Shown piece by piece: positions 35,524-44,793 of a stretch of 64,000 nucleotides of DNA (position 1 is its first letter; each line of letters starts with the position of its first letter). A program made the position numbers and the translations under genes. The DNA is from Methanolapillus africanus (GTDB lineage Archaea; Halobacteriota; Methanosarcinia; Methanosarcinales; Methanosarcinaceae). Below the pieces are notes generated by a model. It saw only the letters and a program-made list of their open reading frames with translations, did no database searches and was not told the DNA's origin. Location of the stretch: NCBI RefSeq assembly GCF_032714475.1, contig NZ_JAWDKD010000009.1, forward strand, positions 21,945 to 85,944. The letters are read 5' to 3'.

Positions 35524-38220
35524 ATGGATTCAAACGACAAAAATTCAAAATATCGGCAAAAAAAATACATTCCGGTCGCAATTATCATTTTATTACTATT
35601 GTTGGCCGTTTTCACGTTTTATTACATTCAAAACAATGCGGACGTCAATGCCATGCTTGACTGTAAGTGCGCCAATCCGTCGCCCATCGCCACCGGTTAT
35701 GAACCAACCGAACCTGTCAAATCGTCTCCCCCGGACGCCATTCATGTGACGCCGGGCGGAAACGGCAGTGGCGGCGGCGGAAATATACCGGCAGTGACGA
35801 CGATTGCAGGCGTCGAACTCTTTGACTACAACCAAGATGGCGCCAACACGCTTCGCGTCGTTTTGAAAATGAACAGTCCAAGCTTATCAATTTCAGATTT
35901 GTCCGTCAACTATGAAAATGTGAATGATGAAACGGATAACGGAACGATTGCCATTGACATAATCACCAATATGGATAGTAATTACAGCGTCCCGGGAACG
36001 TATTTGGTTTCAATTCCGGCAGCAGGGGCCGGAAATCCATTGAGTGCGGTCGGCAATCCGGAAACTTATGAATATTATTTTACAGTCAACACCGACGCCG
36101 GTATTTCAAAAAGCGTCAATTATCCATTCCAATCAGGAACCGGTGCTGACGCAGCGAATGCTTTTGAAATTCAAAACATCGTTCAATTTGACGCACTTCG
36201 ATATTATACAGAGACAAATGGCTCAGGGAAATACTTTGAAGTCACAAAAGACATCAACTTCCCGGAAGATTGGAACAATGCCTCTCATGCGGATTATGCA
36301 ACATATGGTCGCGCCAAAACAGACGGAAACGGCTGGGTGTCGATCGGCGGAAATAAAACGGCGTCACCGATCACAGCCGGCGGAGACGTTGATCGGTTCC
36401 AAGGAAATTTGAACGGAAACAACAAAACATTCTCTAACTTCACCATCCGGTCCTCCGCATATAGTGCCGGTTTGTTCGGATCAATCGGCGGAACAGGCGT
36501 CGCTCAAAAATCCGAAATAAAGAACATCAAAATCGAAAAAATGACGGTTCAAACGTCCGCTGCGACAAAACCATCCGTTACCGGCTCGTTGGCCGGATAC
36601 GCCAACAACACAACGGTTTTGAACGTCTCTTCTTCATATTCGACAATTGAGGGAGGAACACGTGTCGGCGGGTTAATCGGACAAATCAATAATGTCACCG
36701 TTAACAATTCAAGCGTCAACGGACCCGTCCGCTCAACACAAGATAATACCGGCGGATTGATTGGTGCGGGGACCAATTCGTTAATAAACAATTCTGTATC
36801 CGTTTCAGAAATTAATGCCGGAAAAGCCGGAAGCAGCGACAGTACCGCCGGCGGTATTATTGGTTTAACAAATATGGTTAATATCAACAACTCGGTTCAC
36901 ACCGGAAATATTACCGGATACGACTATGTCGGTGGAATTGTCGGATATTGGCAAGGTGCTAATATTTTTATTGAAAATTCAGAACATACAGGGGATATAA
37001 ATGCCCGGCAAGTCATCGGCGGCATCGTCGGACTCGCCACAACCGGCGAAACATTCAAAATTAAGTCATCGAATGCAACCGGAAATATTTCCGTCGGCGC
37101 CGCATCCGGCCAAGATGGATCCGGCGGAATTGTCGGGAAGATAAATAAAAACAACACTTTGATTGAGGATTGTCATTATGTCGGCACGATTAACGGCACG
37201 AGTAATAAAACAAACGTCTATCAAGGCATCGGCGGAATTGTCGGATATAGTGTAAATAAAAATGGAACAATCATCAATTCGAGTGCGAACGTCGAAATCA
37301 ACGTATTAAAAGGAAGCGGAATCGGCGGAATTATCGGACATACCGTCTTTGAAGATTGGAACGTGATTAACTCGACGTCCTGTGGAAACATCACTTCGGA
37401 AGATATCGGGACAGATATTTCAGACTTGGTCAGTGCCGGCGGTTTGGTCGGAACGATGAGAAACAACACATGGATTGTCAATTCCTCTTCATCTATCAAT
37501 ATCAATGGAAAAACGGTCGGGGATGTTTCAGACTATGGCGGACTTGTCGGAACATCCGCAGCCGGCGGAATTGTCAATTCATACGCCACCGGAAATATTG
37601 TCGGAAACAAAGCTCGAGTCGGCGGACTTGCCGGCGTGACGTCCATGATCCAAATTGACAATTGCTATGCCACTGGAAATGTGGCCGGCGGCACTCAAGT
37701 CGGCGGTCTTGTCGGAAACCTTGCCCCCAGCATCATAAAGGACGACCCGATAGATTTGAACCTCATTACCGGATATATTCCATCCTATTTGAATAACAGT
37801 TATGCAACCGGAAACATCACCGGAACACATACTGTCGGCGGCCTTGTCGGCGAAACGTCTGCATCGGTCATTCAAAACAGTGTGGCGTTGAACGGAGAAG
37901 TGAACGGTATCGACGCCGGAAGAATCTATTGTTCAAAAACTTTGTACCAGCCGAATAATGATATTACTTTAATAAACAATTATGCCTACGGCGCTATGAC
38001 GACGACGGCCAGTAGCGGTTTTAACTACAAAACATTAGATAGAAAAGACGGAGCCGATTTACCATCCGCTTCCGATGCAAAAACCCTGACGTTCTACGAA
38101 GGAACACTTGATTGGAACGACGGAACGACTGTCTGGGAGATCAGAAGCGGATATCCGCTTCCGGTTTTAACTTGGCAAACTACCGTGCCGGCAAACCCGC
38201 CAGCTTGGGCAATAGCATAA
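35524..38220 (+). CDS. GLUG-repeat surface protein 2
   Basis: An 898-residue paralogue of the preceding protein. The first 80 residues and the last 40 are nearly identical in DNA and protein to GLUG 1, while the middle differs widely, which points to gene conversion at the ends. It has the same anchor helix, Cys-Lys-Cys, beta domain, GLUG array (GGIVG-type) and PPAWAIA end. GGGAGAG precedes the ATG at 35524. Each of the three genes has its own terminator-like region. Confidence 0.85.
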   Translation: MDSNDKNSKYRQKKYIPVAIIILLLLLAVFTFYYIQNNADVNAMLDCKCANPSPIATGYEPTEPVKSSPPDAIHVTPGGNGSGGGGNIPAVTTIAGVELFDYNQDGANTLRVVLKMNSPSLSISDLSVNYENVNDETDNGTIAIDIITNMDSNYSVPGTYLVSIPAAGAGNPLSAVGNPETYEYYFTVNTDAGISKSVNYPFQSGTGADAANAFEIQNIVQFDALRYYTETNGSGKYFEVTKDINFPEDWNNASHADYATYGRAKTDGNGWVSIGGNKTASPITAGGDVDRFQGNLNGNNKTFSNFTIRSSAYSAGLFGSIGGTGVAQKSEIKNIKIEKMTVQTSAATKPSVTGSLAGYANNTTVLNVSSSYSTIEGGTRVGGLIGQINNVTVNNSSVNGPVRSTQDNTGGLIGAGTNSLINNSVSVSEINAGKAGSSDSTAGGIIGLTNMVNINNSVHTGNITGYDYVGGIVGYWQGANIFIENSEHTGDINARQVIGGIVGLATTGETFKIKSSNATGNISVGAASGQDGSGGIVGKINKNNTLIEDCHYVGTINGTSNKTNVYQGIGGIVGYSVNKNGTIINSSANVEINVLKGSGIGGIIGHTVFEDWNVINSTSCGNITSEDIGTDISDLVSAGGLVGTMRNNTWIVNSSSSININGKTVGDVSDYGGLVGTSAAGGIVNSYATGNIVGNKARVGGLAGVTSMIQIDNCYATGNVAGGTQVGGLVGNLAPSIIKDDPIDLNLITGYIPSYLNNSYATGNITGTHTVGGLVGETSASVIQNSVALNGEVNGIDAGRIYCSKTLYQPNNDITLINNYAYGAMTTTASSGFNYKTLDRKDGADLPSASDAKTLTFYEGTLDWNDGTTVWEIRSGYPLPVLTWQTTVPANPPAWAIA

Positions 38221-38261
38221 AAACATTCATAAAAACATTCCTTAAGCGGTCTCTTAAACAC

Positions 38262-38300
38262 GAAAGATTTTCATTTTTGAAAATCTTTCCTTTTTTCTTA
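38262..38300 (+). terminator. Terminator of GLUG gene 2
   Basis: A perfect hairpin with 12-bp arms, GAAAGATTTTCA and its complement, at 38262-38289 and a T-rich tail. It matches the hairpin after gene 1 almost exactly, so the duplication or conversion tract extends past the stop. Confidence 0.7.
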
Positions 38301-38500
38301 TTATTTAAAAAACAAATATCTTCGCCGATACCTCATGATTATTAGAATAATAGGTATCAATTGCATTAGATTTTTATAATATGTCTTTTTTTCATTGTTT
38401 GCGCCTTGTTGTATACAATACGTATAAAATAAAACGCAAATTATTATTTTTATATAAATAATTCAACCGATTGCGGTTGTTTTTAAAAAAGGTGAATCCT

Positions 38501-40993
38501 ATGGATTCGAAAGAAAAGACGACATATCATCCAAAAAAGAAACACGTTTCAATAACGGTTGCTTTGCTGCTTTTGTTGTTCATCTCCTCGTCCCTGGTTT
38601 ATATTCAAGATTCGAACGCCGGAAAAACGGCGATTTGCGATTGCGAAGAAGACCCGGCCGCGGCGGAATTTGGATTTGAGCAACAGCCAACGGTTGTCCC
38701 GAAAAACAATCTTCCTGTGATTCCGGTGACGCCAACCGACGGCGGCGGGAACGACAACAGCAAAGACAATCCGCCCCCGGCACCTGCACCAATATCGGAC
38801 GTACCGATTATCGCAACCACGGAACTCTTCGACTACAATCAAGACAACGCCAAAACACTTCGACTCATTCTGACCGCAAACGACCCGGGCCTTCAAATCA
38901 CAAATTTGTCCGCGTCTTACAAAAACGTCAACGACGCTTCCGATTCCGGAACCATTTCTCTTTCTTCCGCCCATGTGGACGCCACATACGGAACAACCGG
39001 AACGTATCTGATTTCTATTCCCGCGGCCGGCAATCCGCTCAGCCGCGTCGGCGATTTGAACACCTACGAATACTCTTTTGCCATCAACGACGGCACCGGC
39101 GTCTCAACCGGTTCGTGCTACCCGTTCCAATCCGGAACCGGTCAAATCGACAGAGACAGTAATAATAACATAACGGCGACAACGCCTTTTGAAATTCAAA
39201 ATATTGTTCAGCTGGATGCCCTGCGATATTATACGCAAGCCCAAGGCGACGGCGCCAATGGAAAAATCTTCGCCGTTACGCAAGACATCGCGCTGCCGGC
39301 CGACTGGAACAACAATTCCGAATACAACCGGGCGCAGACAAACGGAAAACAATGGATTCCGATCGGCGGAAACGACAATGCCTTTTGCGGATATTTGGAC
39401 GGCAGCAATAAAACGCTGAGCCACTTTAAAGTGGAAACCGCCGGCAGTTATTCCGGTTTATTCGGCATTATCGGCGGACCGAACCCGAACAGCAAACCGG
39501 AAATTAAAAACATCGTCATTGAAAATATGACCGTGAACGCCACGTCTTCCTACGCCGGTCTTTTTGCCGGAAACGCTCAAAACGCTCGAATGGAAAATCT
39601 TCACGTCAACGGAACCGTTCGCGGCGTCGGCGGCGTCGGCGGCATGACCGGCGGACTCAATAATTCCAGCCTGGCAAATTCATCATTTAAAGGAACCGTG
39701 ACTGGAACCGGCAATCAAGTCGGCGGCCTGACCGGCAGAATGGACGGCGATACGCTGAACGGAAAAGGATGCAACATTTCAAATTCAACGTCCACCGCAA
39801 ATGTGTTCGGCGGCGGGAATTTCACGGGCGGACTGGTCGGACTGAATTTGGCCAGCTATTCCGGATGCTTCATTAAAGATTCAACAGTGACAGGAGATAT
39901 TATCACAGACTATGTGCCGACAACGAATTACGGCGTCTATGTCGGCGGCATCGCCGGCCATATCGGACCAAACAACGGACCGGGAGATGGATTTACGATT
40001 GACAATTGCACATATACCGGAAACATCACCGGAATAAATGTATCATATATGGGCGGCATTGTCGGTGCCACTTCCGGATATCACTATCCTCAAAAGATAA
40101 TAAATTCGAAAGCAATTGGCAACATTACAGGAACCGGCAGCCGGGGAGCAAGCCATATCGGCGGCGTTGGCGGGACAATCAGCAATGCGATCGTTGAGAA
40201 CTCATTTGCAAACGTCAATGTCAGCGGCGGCGATCAGCTGGGCGGCCTCGCCGGATCAATACATAACACCTCCGTCAGCAATTCATATACAGCCGGAAAT
40301 GTAACCGGAACGGAATGGCTGGGCGGCTTTGTCGGAAATTTGGGAGGAGATGGATCCGCACGTTCCGAAATCACAAATTGTTACGCCACCGGAGACGTGA
40401 CCGGCGGAAAAGTCGTCGAACACCGGGCCAGGTTCGGCGGATTTGCCGGCAGCATAACGAACGCGACGGTTGAAAATTGTTATGCGAGCGGAAACGTAAC
40501 AGGGTTGACGGCTCCAAACGGTGGTTCATCGGCCGGCAGTACGGTCGGAACCGGCGGTTTAGCCGGACTGGTTCACGACAATGTGACGCTCAAGAATTGT
40601 ACGGCGTTAAACGGCGACATAAAACTCCTGAACAACAATGTCCACCAAAACCTCGGACGGATTTACGGTCTTGAATCGCATGATACCGGAGGCAATTATG
40701 GAGAGAATCATATTTCCGGCAACTACGCCTACGAAAATATGACTTTGACCGTCAACACCATCTCAAATACAGCAACTGCAGACGACGGAACCGGAACCGG
40801 CGGTTTCAATATGACCAAAACACAAGCCAAAGACGCCGCATTCTATGAAAACACACTTGGCTGGAAATTCAATGACGCTGATTCTTCCAAAATCATTTGG
40901 AAAATCGGAGACGGCGGATATCCGCTGCCGGTCTTAACGTGGCCGGCCGCAAACCAACAGCCCATCCATCCGCCGGCTTGGGCAACAGCGTAA
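38501..40993 (+). CDS. GLUG-repeat surface protein 3
   Basis: An 830-residue member of the cluster and the most diverged. ATG 38501 (MDSKEKTTYH) follows a GGTGA site and matches the starts of the other two. The anchor helix is at about residues 16-35, then Cys-Asp-Cys, a Pro/Gly spacer, a beta domain and the GLUG array (GGLTG, GGIAG, GGFAG). The tail GYPLPVLTWPA...PPAWATA is conserved. The gene is more GC-rich than its neighbours. Surface adhesion is inferred. Confidence 0.85.
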   Translation: MDSKEKTTYHPKKKHVSITVALLLLLFISSSLVYIQDSNAGKTAICDCEEDPAAAEFGFEQQPTVVPKNNLPVIPVTPTDGGGNDNSKDNPPPAPAPISDVPIIATTELFDYNQDNAKTLRLILTANDPGLQITNLSASYKNVNDASDSGTISLSSAHVDATYGTTGTYLISIPAAGNPLSRVGDLNTYEYSFAINDGTGVSTGSCYPFQSGTGQIDRDSNNNITATTPFEIQNIVQLDALRYYTQAQGDGANGKIFAVTQDIALPADWNNNSEYNRAQTNGKQWIPIGGNDNAFCGYLDGSNKTLSHFKVETAGSYSGLFGIIGGPNPNSKPEIKNIVIENMTVNATSSYAGLFAGNAQNARMENLHVNGTVRGVGGVGGMTGGLNNSSLANSSFKGTVTGTGNQVGGLTGRMDGDTLNGKGCNISNSTSTANVFGGGNFTGGLVGLNLASYSGCFIKDSTVTGDIITDYVPTTNYGVYVGGIAGHIGPNNGPGDGFTIDNCTYTGNITGINVSYMGGIVGATSGYHYPQKIINSKAIGNITGTGSRGASHIGGVGGTISNAIVENSFANVNVSGGDQLGGLAGSIHNTSVSNSYTAGNVTGTEWLGGFVGNLGGDGSARSEITNCYATGDVTGGKVVEHRARFGGFAGSITNATVENCYASGNVTGLTAPNGGSSAGSTVGTGGLAGLVHDNVTLKNCTALNGDIKLLNNNVHQNLGRIYGLESHDTGGNYGENHISGNYAYENMTLTVNTISNTATADDGTGTGGFNMTKTQAKDAAFYENTLGWKFNDADSSKIIWKIGDGGYPLPVLTWPAANQQPIHPPAWATA

Positions 40994-41192
40994 AACAAAA
41001 ACAACCCCGGAGTTTTGACGAAACGCCGAAAGTCGCCTCAAAAAATTAAAGGCGGCCGCCGCGCGCGTCAAAATCCACCCTCTTTTAGAAAAACCAAAAA
41101 ATCAAAAAAAACGGCAAAAAACAACCCCTAATAAAAACGCAAAAATGAATCAAAAACAAAACGCAAAAATAAATCAAAAAAAAAGAAAAACA
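40994..41192 (+). repeat. Variant GC module after GLUG gene 3
   Basis: A variant GC module, CGCGCGCGTCA, lies at 41060-41070, followed by A-rich sequence. It differs from the other modules in the last three bases. Nothing else is recognised here. Confidence 0.4.
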
Positions 41193-41223
41193 AAGGAAAG
41201 ACAAAGTCTTTCCTTCTCTTTTT
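41193..41223. terminator. Bidirectional terminator between convergent genes
   Basis: A perfect 10-bp hairpin, AAGGAAAGAC-AAA-GTCTTTCCTT at 41193-41215, has an A-rich run on one side and a T-rich run on the other. It could end both GLUG gene 3 and the convergent acyl-CoA synthetase gene. Confidence 0.65.
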
Positions 41224-41242
41224 AAATTCAATCGATTTCTGC

Positions 41243-43321
41243 TTAAAGCATCATTCTCATGTCAATCGCGTAAGCGGTCTTGCCGTCGTCCATGACTTTC
41301 ATCGGGTTGATTTCGAATTCTTTGATTTCCGGGAAGTCGGTCACAAGCTGAGAAACACGGAGAACCGCGTCAATCAAAATGTTGATGTCGACCGGCTGTG
41401 CGCCGCGGGCGCCTTCGAAAATCTTGAACGTTTTGATCGAGCGGATCAATTTTTCGGCTTCGTCGCGGTTGAGCGGCGCCACGCCGAAGGACACGTCTTT
41501 TAAGATTTCGACGTAAATGCCGCCGAGACCGAACATGACCAAGGGGCCGAACGTCGGATCGCGAATCATACCGATGATGATTTCGTTGCCGCCGATGAGC
41601 ATCTGCTGAATCTGGACGCCTTCGATTTTGGCGTGGGGGACGTGCTTTTTCACATCGACCATCATTTTGGCGTACGCGTCTTTGATTTCGTCTTTGTTCT
41701 TGAGGTTCAGGCGGATTCCGCCGGCATCGGATTTGTGGGTGATGTCCGGGGAAACGATTTTCATCACAACGGGGTAGCCCATCTTTTCGGCGGCTTTAAT
41801 CGCGTCGTCGACGGTGGCGGCTTCTTCGTTGCCGACGAGCGGCAGGCCGTAGGCTTCCAAGATGTCGATGGATTCAAGACCCAAAACGAAGTCGCCGTTG
41901 TCTGTTTGCTTCTTCATGAGCGCCTTGACTTTTTCTTTGTCGACTTTGAAGGATTCCGGCTTCTTGAAGTCGGTGGCCAGGATGTCGGCGTAGTCGCACA
42001 GCGCGCGCATGGTTTCGATTGCAGCTTCCGGATAGGTGTAGTTCGGAATGCCGGCCGCTTGAAGCATTTTCTCGCCGGGCTCCATGAGGGTTCCGCCGAA
42101 GAAAACACAAAGAATCGGCTTTTTGGCGGCTTTGAACCGGTCGATGACGAGCTGCGCGGTGTTGGCGACTTCCGTCACGGACTGCGGCGTCACGAGGAAA
42201 ATAATGCCGTCGACGTTGTCGTCTTCAAGAGCGGTGTCAAGCGCAAGCGCATAGCGGTTCGGTTTGGCGTCGCCGAGGACATCGATCGGGTTTTTGGCGC
42301 TGGCGGCTTCCGGCAAAGCGTCTTTCAATTTTTGGTAGTTGGCGTCGGTTAATTTGGTCATCTTCATGTTGTTGTTGATGACGGCGTCCGTTGCCATAAT
42401 TCCGGGTCCGCCGGCATTGGTGATGATCGCGATGTTGCGTCCTTTCGGAAGCGGACAGGCGGACAGCGCGAGGCTGTAGTTCATCATTTCGTCAAGAGCA
42501 GCGGCGCGGATGATACCGGATTGTTTGAACGCGGAGGTGTAGGCCTGGTCGGCGCCGGCGATGGATCCCGTGTGGGAGGAAACGGCGGCGGAACCGGCGT
42601 CCGTGGTTCCGGATTTGATGAGAACGATGGGTTTTTTCTTGCAGGCGATCTTGGCGGCTTCCATGAAGGCGGGGCCGTCGACGATTTCTTCAAGATAAGC
42701 GGCGATGACTTTGGTGTTCGGGTCTTCGGCGAAGTCTTCCAAACAGTCTTTTTCGTTGACGCCGGCTTTGTTGCCGAGACTGACGACGCGGGAGAATCCG
42801 ACGTTTCGGGCGTCGGCCCAGTCGAGCATGGCGGTCATGATGGCGCCGGATTGGGACATAAAGGCGATGTCGCCGGTGATGGCCATCATTTTGGCGAACG
42901 AGCCGTTTAAGTCGGCGTGGGTGTCGATGATGCCGAGACAGTTCGGTCCGACGAGCTCCATGTTATATTTGCGGCAGGCGGCGGCGATTTCTTTTTCCAT
43001 TTCAGCGCCGGCATGGTTCACTTCTTTGAAGCCGGCGGAAATGACGACGACGCTTTTGACGCCGGATTTGCCGCAGTCTTCAATCGCTTCAAGAACAAAT
43101 TTCGCAGGGATACAAAAAATCGCTAAATCCACTTTGTCGGGACAGGCCGACACGGTCGGATAGGCTTTCAGGCCCATCACTTCGGCTGCGTTCGTGTTGA
43201 TTGGAACAATTTTTCCGGGGAAAAGACCGACTAAGTTTTTTAAAACGTCGTGACCGATTTTTCCTTCGGCGTCCGATGCCCCGATAACGGCAACGGTTTT
43301 CGGTTTAAACATATTGAGCAT
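41243..43321 (-). CDS. ADP-forming acetate/acyl-CoA ligase, fused alpha and beta
   Basis: A 692-residue single-chain ADP-forming acyl-CoA synthetase: acyl-CoA + ADP + phosphate to acid + ATP + CoA. The alpha part (about 1-450) has a CoA-binding Rossmann domain (VAVIGASDAEGKIGHDVLKNL) and SSHTGSIAGAD with the phosphorylated histidine. The beta part (about 465-692) is an ATP-grasp domain (MGYPVVMKIVSPDITHKSDAGGI). It can make ATP from acetyl-CoA or other acyl-CoAs. The upstream leader is long and structured. Confidence 0.95.
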   Translation of the reverse strand: MLNMFKPKTVAVIGASDAEGKIGHDVLKNLVGLFPGKIVPINTNAAEVMGLKAYPTVSACPDKVDLAIFCIPAKFVLEAIEDCGKSGVKSVVVISAGFKEVNHAGAEMEKEIAAACRKYNMELVGPNCLGIIDTHADLNGSFAKMMAITGDIAFMSQSGAIMTAMLDWADARNVGFSRVVSLGNKAGVNEKDCLEDFAEDPNTKVIAAYLEEIVDGPAFMEAAKIACKKKPIVLIKSGTTDAGSAAVSSHTGSIAGADQAYTSAFKQSGIIRAAALDEMMNYSLALSACPLPKGRNIAIITNAGGPGIMATDAVINNNMKMTKLTDANYQKLKDALPEAASAKNPIDVLGDAKPNRYALALDTALEDDNVDGIIFLVTPQSVTEVANTAQLVIDRFKAAKKPILCVFFGGTLMEPGEKMLQAAGIPNYTYPEAAIETMRALCDYADILATDFKKPESFKVDKEKVKALMKKQTDNGDFVLGLESIDILEAYGLPLVGNEEAATVDDAIKAAEKMGYPVVMKIVSPDITHKSDAGGIRLNLKNKDEIKDAYAKMMVDVKKHVPHAKIEGVQIQQMLIGGNEIIIGMIRDPTFGPLVMFGLGGIYVEILKDVSFGVAPLNRDEAEKLIRSIKTFKIFEGARGAQPVDINILIDAVLRVSQLVTDFPEIKEFEINPMKVMDDGKTAYAIDMRMML

Positions 43322-43363
43322 TGATATGAGTCTCCTATTATTGGATCTATCCGGCAGGCAAAA

Positions 43364-43445
43364 CCGTACATTTGTACGGCGTCATGCATGGATTTGCAGA
43401 CGTTTCACTGCCATAGACGCGGATACGTCCGCGGGCCCCGATACG
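43364..43445 (-). promoter_or_regulatory. Structured leader of the ADP-forming ligase gene
   Basis: Two perfect small hairpins lie upstream of the start: 43364-43379 (CCGTACA-TT-TGTACGG) and 43418-43433 (CGCGGA-TACG-TCCGCG). A weaker CCCG-ATA-CGGG follows near 43437-43447. A TATA-like run sits just beyond, near 43448-43457. They would lie in a leader of about 110 bases or act as operators. Confidence 0.4.
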
Positions 43446-43447
43446 GG

Positions 43448-43890
43448 TTAAATAATATCTCTGATTCCGGTTTTTGCTCAAAAATTTGGATTAAAAATAA
43501 AAACTTTAATTTGAAGAAGATGGCATCGCTGCCGGTCGTTTTTTGATTTTCGTTTTTCGTATTCGTTTTTGGTTAAATGATTTATTCATTGACATTGATG
43601 TTGAAAAATTCAATAAAATGTCATGATCGTATATGTGAATTGATCCTTTCTATATAAACGTGTTTGTAGAAATGAATTGTTAACCGATTCGAACCGGCGC
43701 AAAAAGGAAAGGAGGCTCACGCCGAAATTGAAAAAGGAAAACACGGATTTTCAAACGTCTGCTTTTCCGTTAACCTATTTTTAAAATTATATTAATTCAC
43801 ATATATTAATATAGTTGGACGGATTATGACGTTTGCTTTAAATGCTTTAAAATATTCTTCAATTTAACCAATTATCCGAATATATTTCAG
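43448..43890. other. Divergent promoter region, no gene seen
   Basis: The spacer between the ligase gene and thioredoxin is AT-rich with no convincing open frame or repeat of the window's families. A TATA-like run near 43790-43815 may serve thioredoxin. Confidence 0.35.
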
Positions 43891-43902
43891 AAGGTGAAAA
43901 AA

Positions 43903-44238
43903 ATGACCAGCAATGTTATTGAAGCGACGACAAAGTCGTGGGACGTATCCATCACATCCGATCTGCCCGTCATCAGCATGTTTTACATGACGAGCTGCAC
44001 GCACTGCCAAAGAATGAAGCCGGTTTTTGAGGAGCTTGCGGACAAATACAAAGACAAAGTCGTTTTTGTCCGGATCGAGGCGATGGAAAACATTGACGTC
44101 ACCAAAAAATACGGCATCAAAGCCGCCCCGACGTTTAAATACTTCAAGGACGGTAAATTGCTCAACGAAGCCGACCAAGCTTTGTCCGCCGACGAATTGA
44201 AACAAGTCGTGGACGATTTGGCGAACGGAAAATTGTAA
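43903..44238 (+). CDS. Thioredoxin-like protein
   Basis: A 111-residue thioredoxin-fold protein. The active site is CTHC at about residues 28-31 (MTSCTHCQRMKPVFEELA) in place of the usual CGPC, and the cis-proline loop is KAAPTFKYF. Such a changed middle pair shifts redox potential, so it could be a reductase or an isomerase-like protein. ATG 43903 follows AAGGTG; a GTG at 43894 is in frame but lies inside that site. No signal peptide, so cytoplasmic. Confidence 0.92.
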   Translation: MTSNVIEATTKSWDVSITSDLPVISMFYMTSCTHCQRMKPVFEELADKYKDKVVFVRIEAMENIDVTKKYGIKAAPTFKYFKDGKLLNEADQALSADELKQVVDDLANGKL

Positions 44239-44254
44239 AATTTTCCGGTTTTCT

Positions 44255-44793
44255 TTTTTTGAGCGGCGCCGGCGCGCGCGTTATAGCGATACTTTTTTGT
44301 TTTGAGCCAACCGAAACCGTTGGTTCCGGTTTTATTTTCGAGTCGATTGAACTCGAGTCCAATTTCTATTTTTGATTCAAGTGAATTCGACTTCAATTTC
44401 TATTTTTGATTCAAGCAAACCATCCCGCTTAAACAGACGCCTTTGGCGTCTGTTTAAGCGGATACCGCTAGCGAGAATAATTTGTTGGGAATAGTTGCTG
44501 CAAAACGGAACAAGAAAAGACTGTATTGTCGGAAAACAGTTGATGCAAAACGGAACAGGAAAAGACTGTATTGTCGGAAAACAGTTGATGCAAAACGGAA
44601 CAGAAAAAGACTGTATTGTCGGAAAACAGTTGATGCAAAACGGAACAGGAAAAGACTGTATTTCTGCGACCGAAGGGAGCCGTTCGCGAAAGCGAACTCA
44701 GCAGATTAAGACTCACACCGCCGTTGAAAAATTCCTAGCGAAGCGACGGAATTTTTAGAAAAGACTGTATTGTTGGAAAATATTTGAATGATT
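44255..44793 (+). repeat. Composite repeat R1, copy e, with 45-bp array
   Basis: Plus polarity: T-rich run and GC module (CGCGCGCGTTA 44273-44283), AAGCAAACCATCC, palindrome 44425-44461 with perfect 17-bp arms identical to that at 25837-25873, GGATACCGC, then about four 45-bp units with core AAAAGACTGTATTGTCGG (about 44505-44660). An R2 insert interrupts the last unit. The second array and closing palindrome are absent; the array ends at the 3' end of yhcG. Confidence 0.7.
44663..44758 (-). mobile_element. R2 double-hairpin insert, copy d
   Basis: A minus-oriented 96-bp copy inside the 45-bp array. The 13-bp host sequence AAAAGACTGTATT occurs immediately before it (44650-44662) and again immediately after it (44759-44771). 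The array unit is interrupted precisely at this word and restarts with it, which is the cleanest target-duplication signature of the four copies. Confidence 0.65.

Noticed and set aside
44482..44758. Open frames with 15-residue repeats
   Set aside because: They follow from the 45-bp tandem array; no ribosome-binding site or conserved protein pattern.
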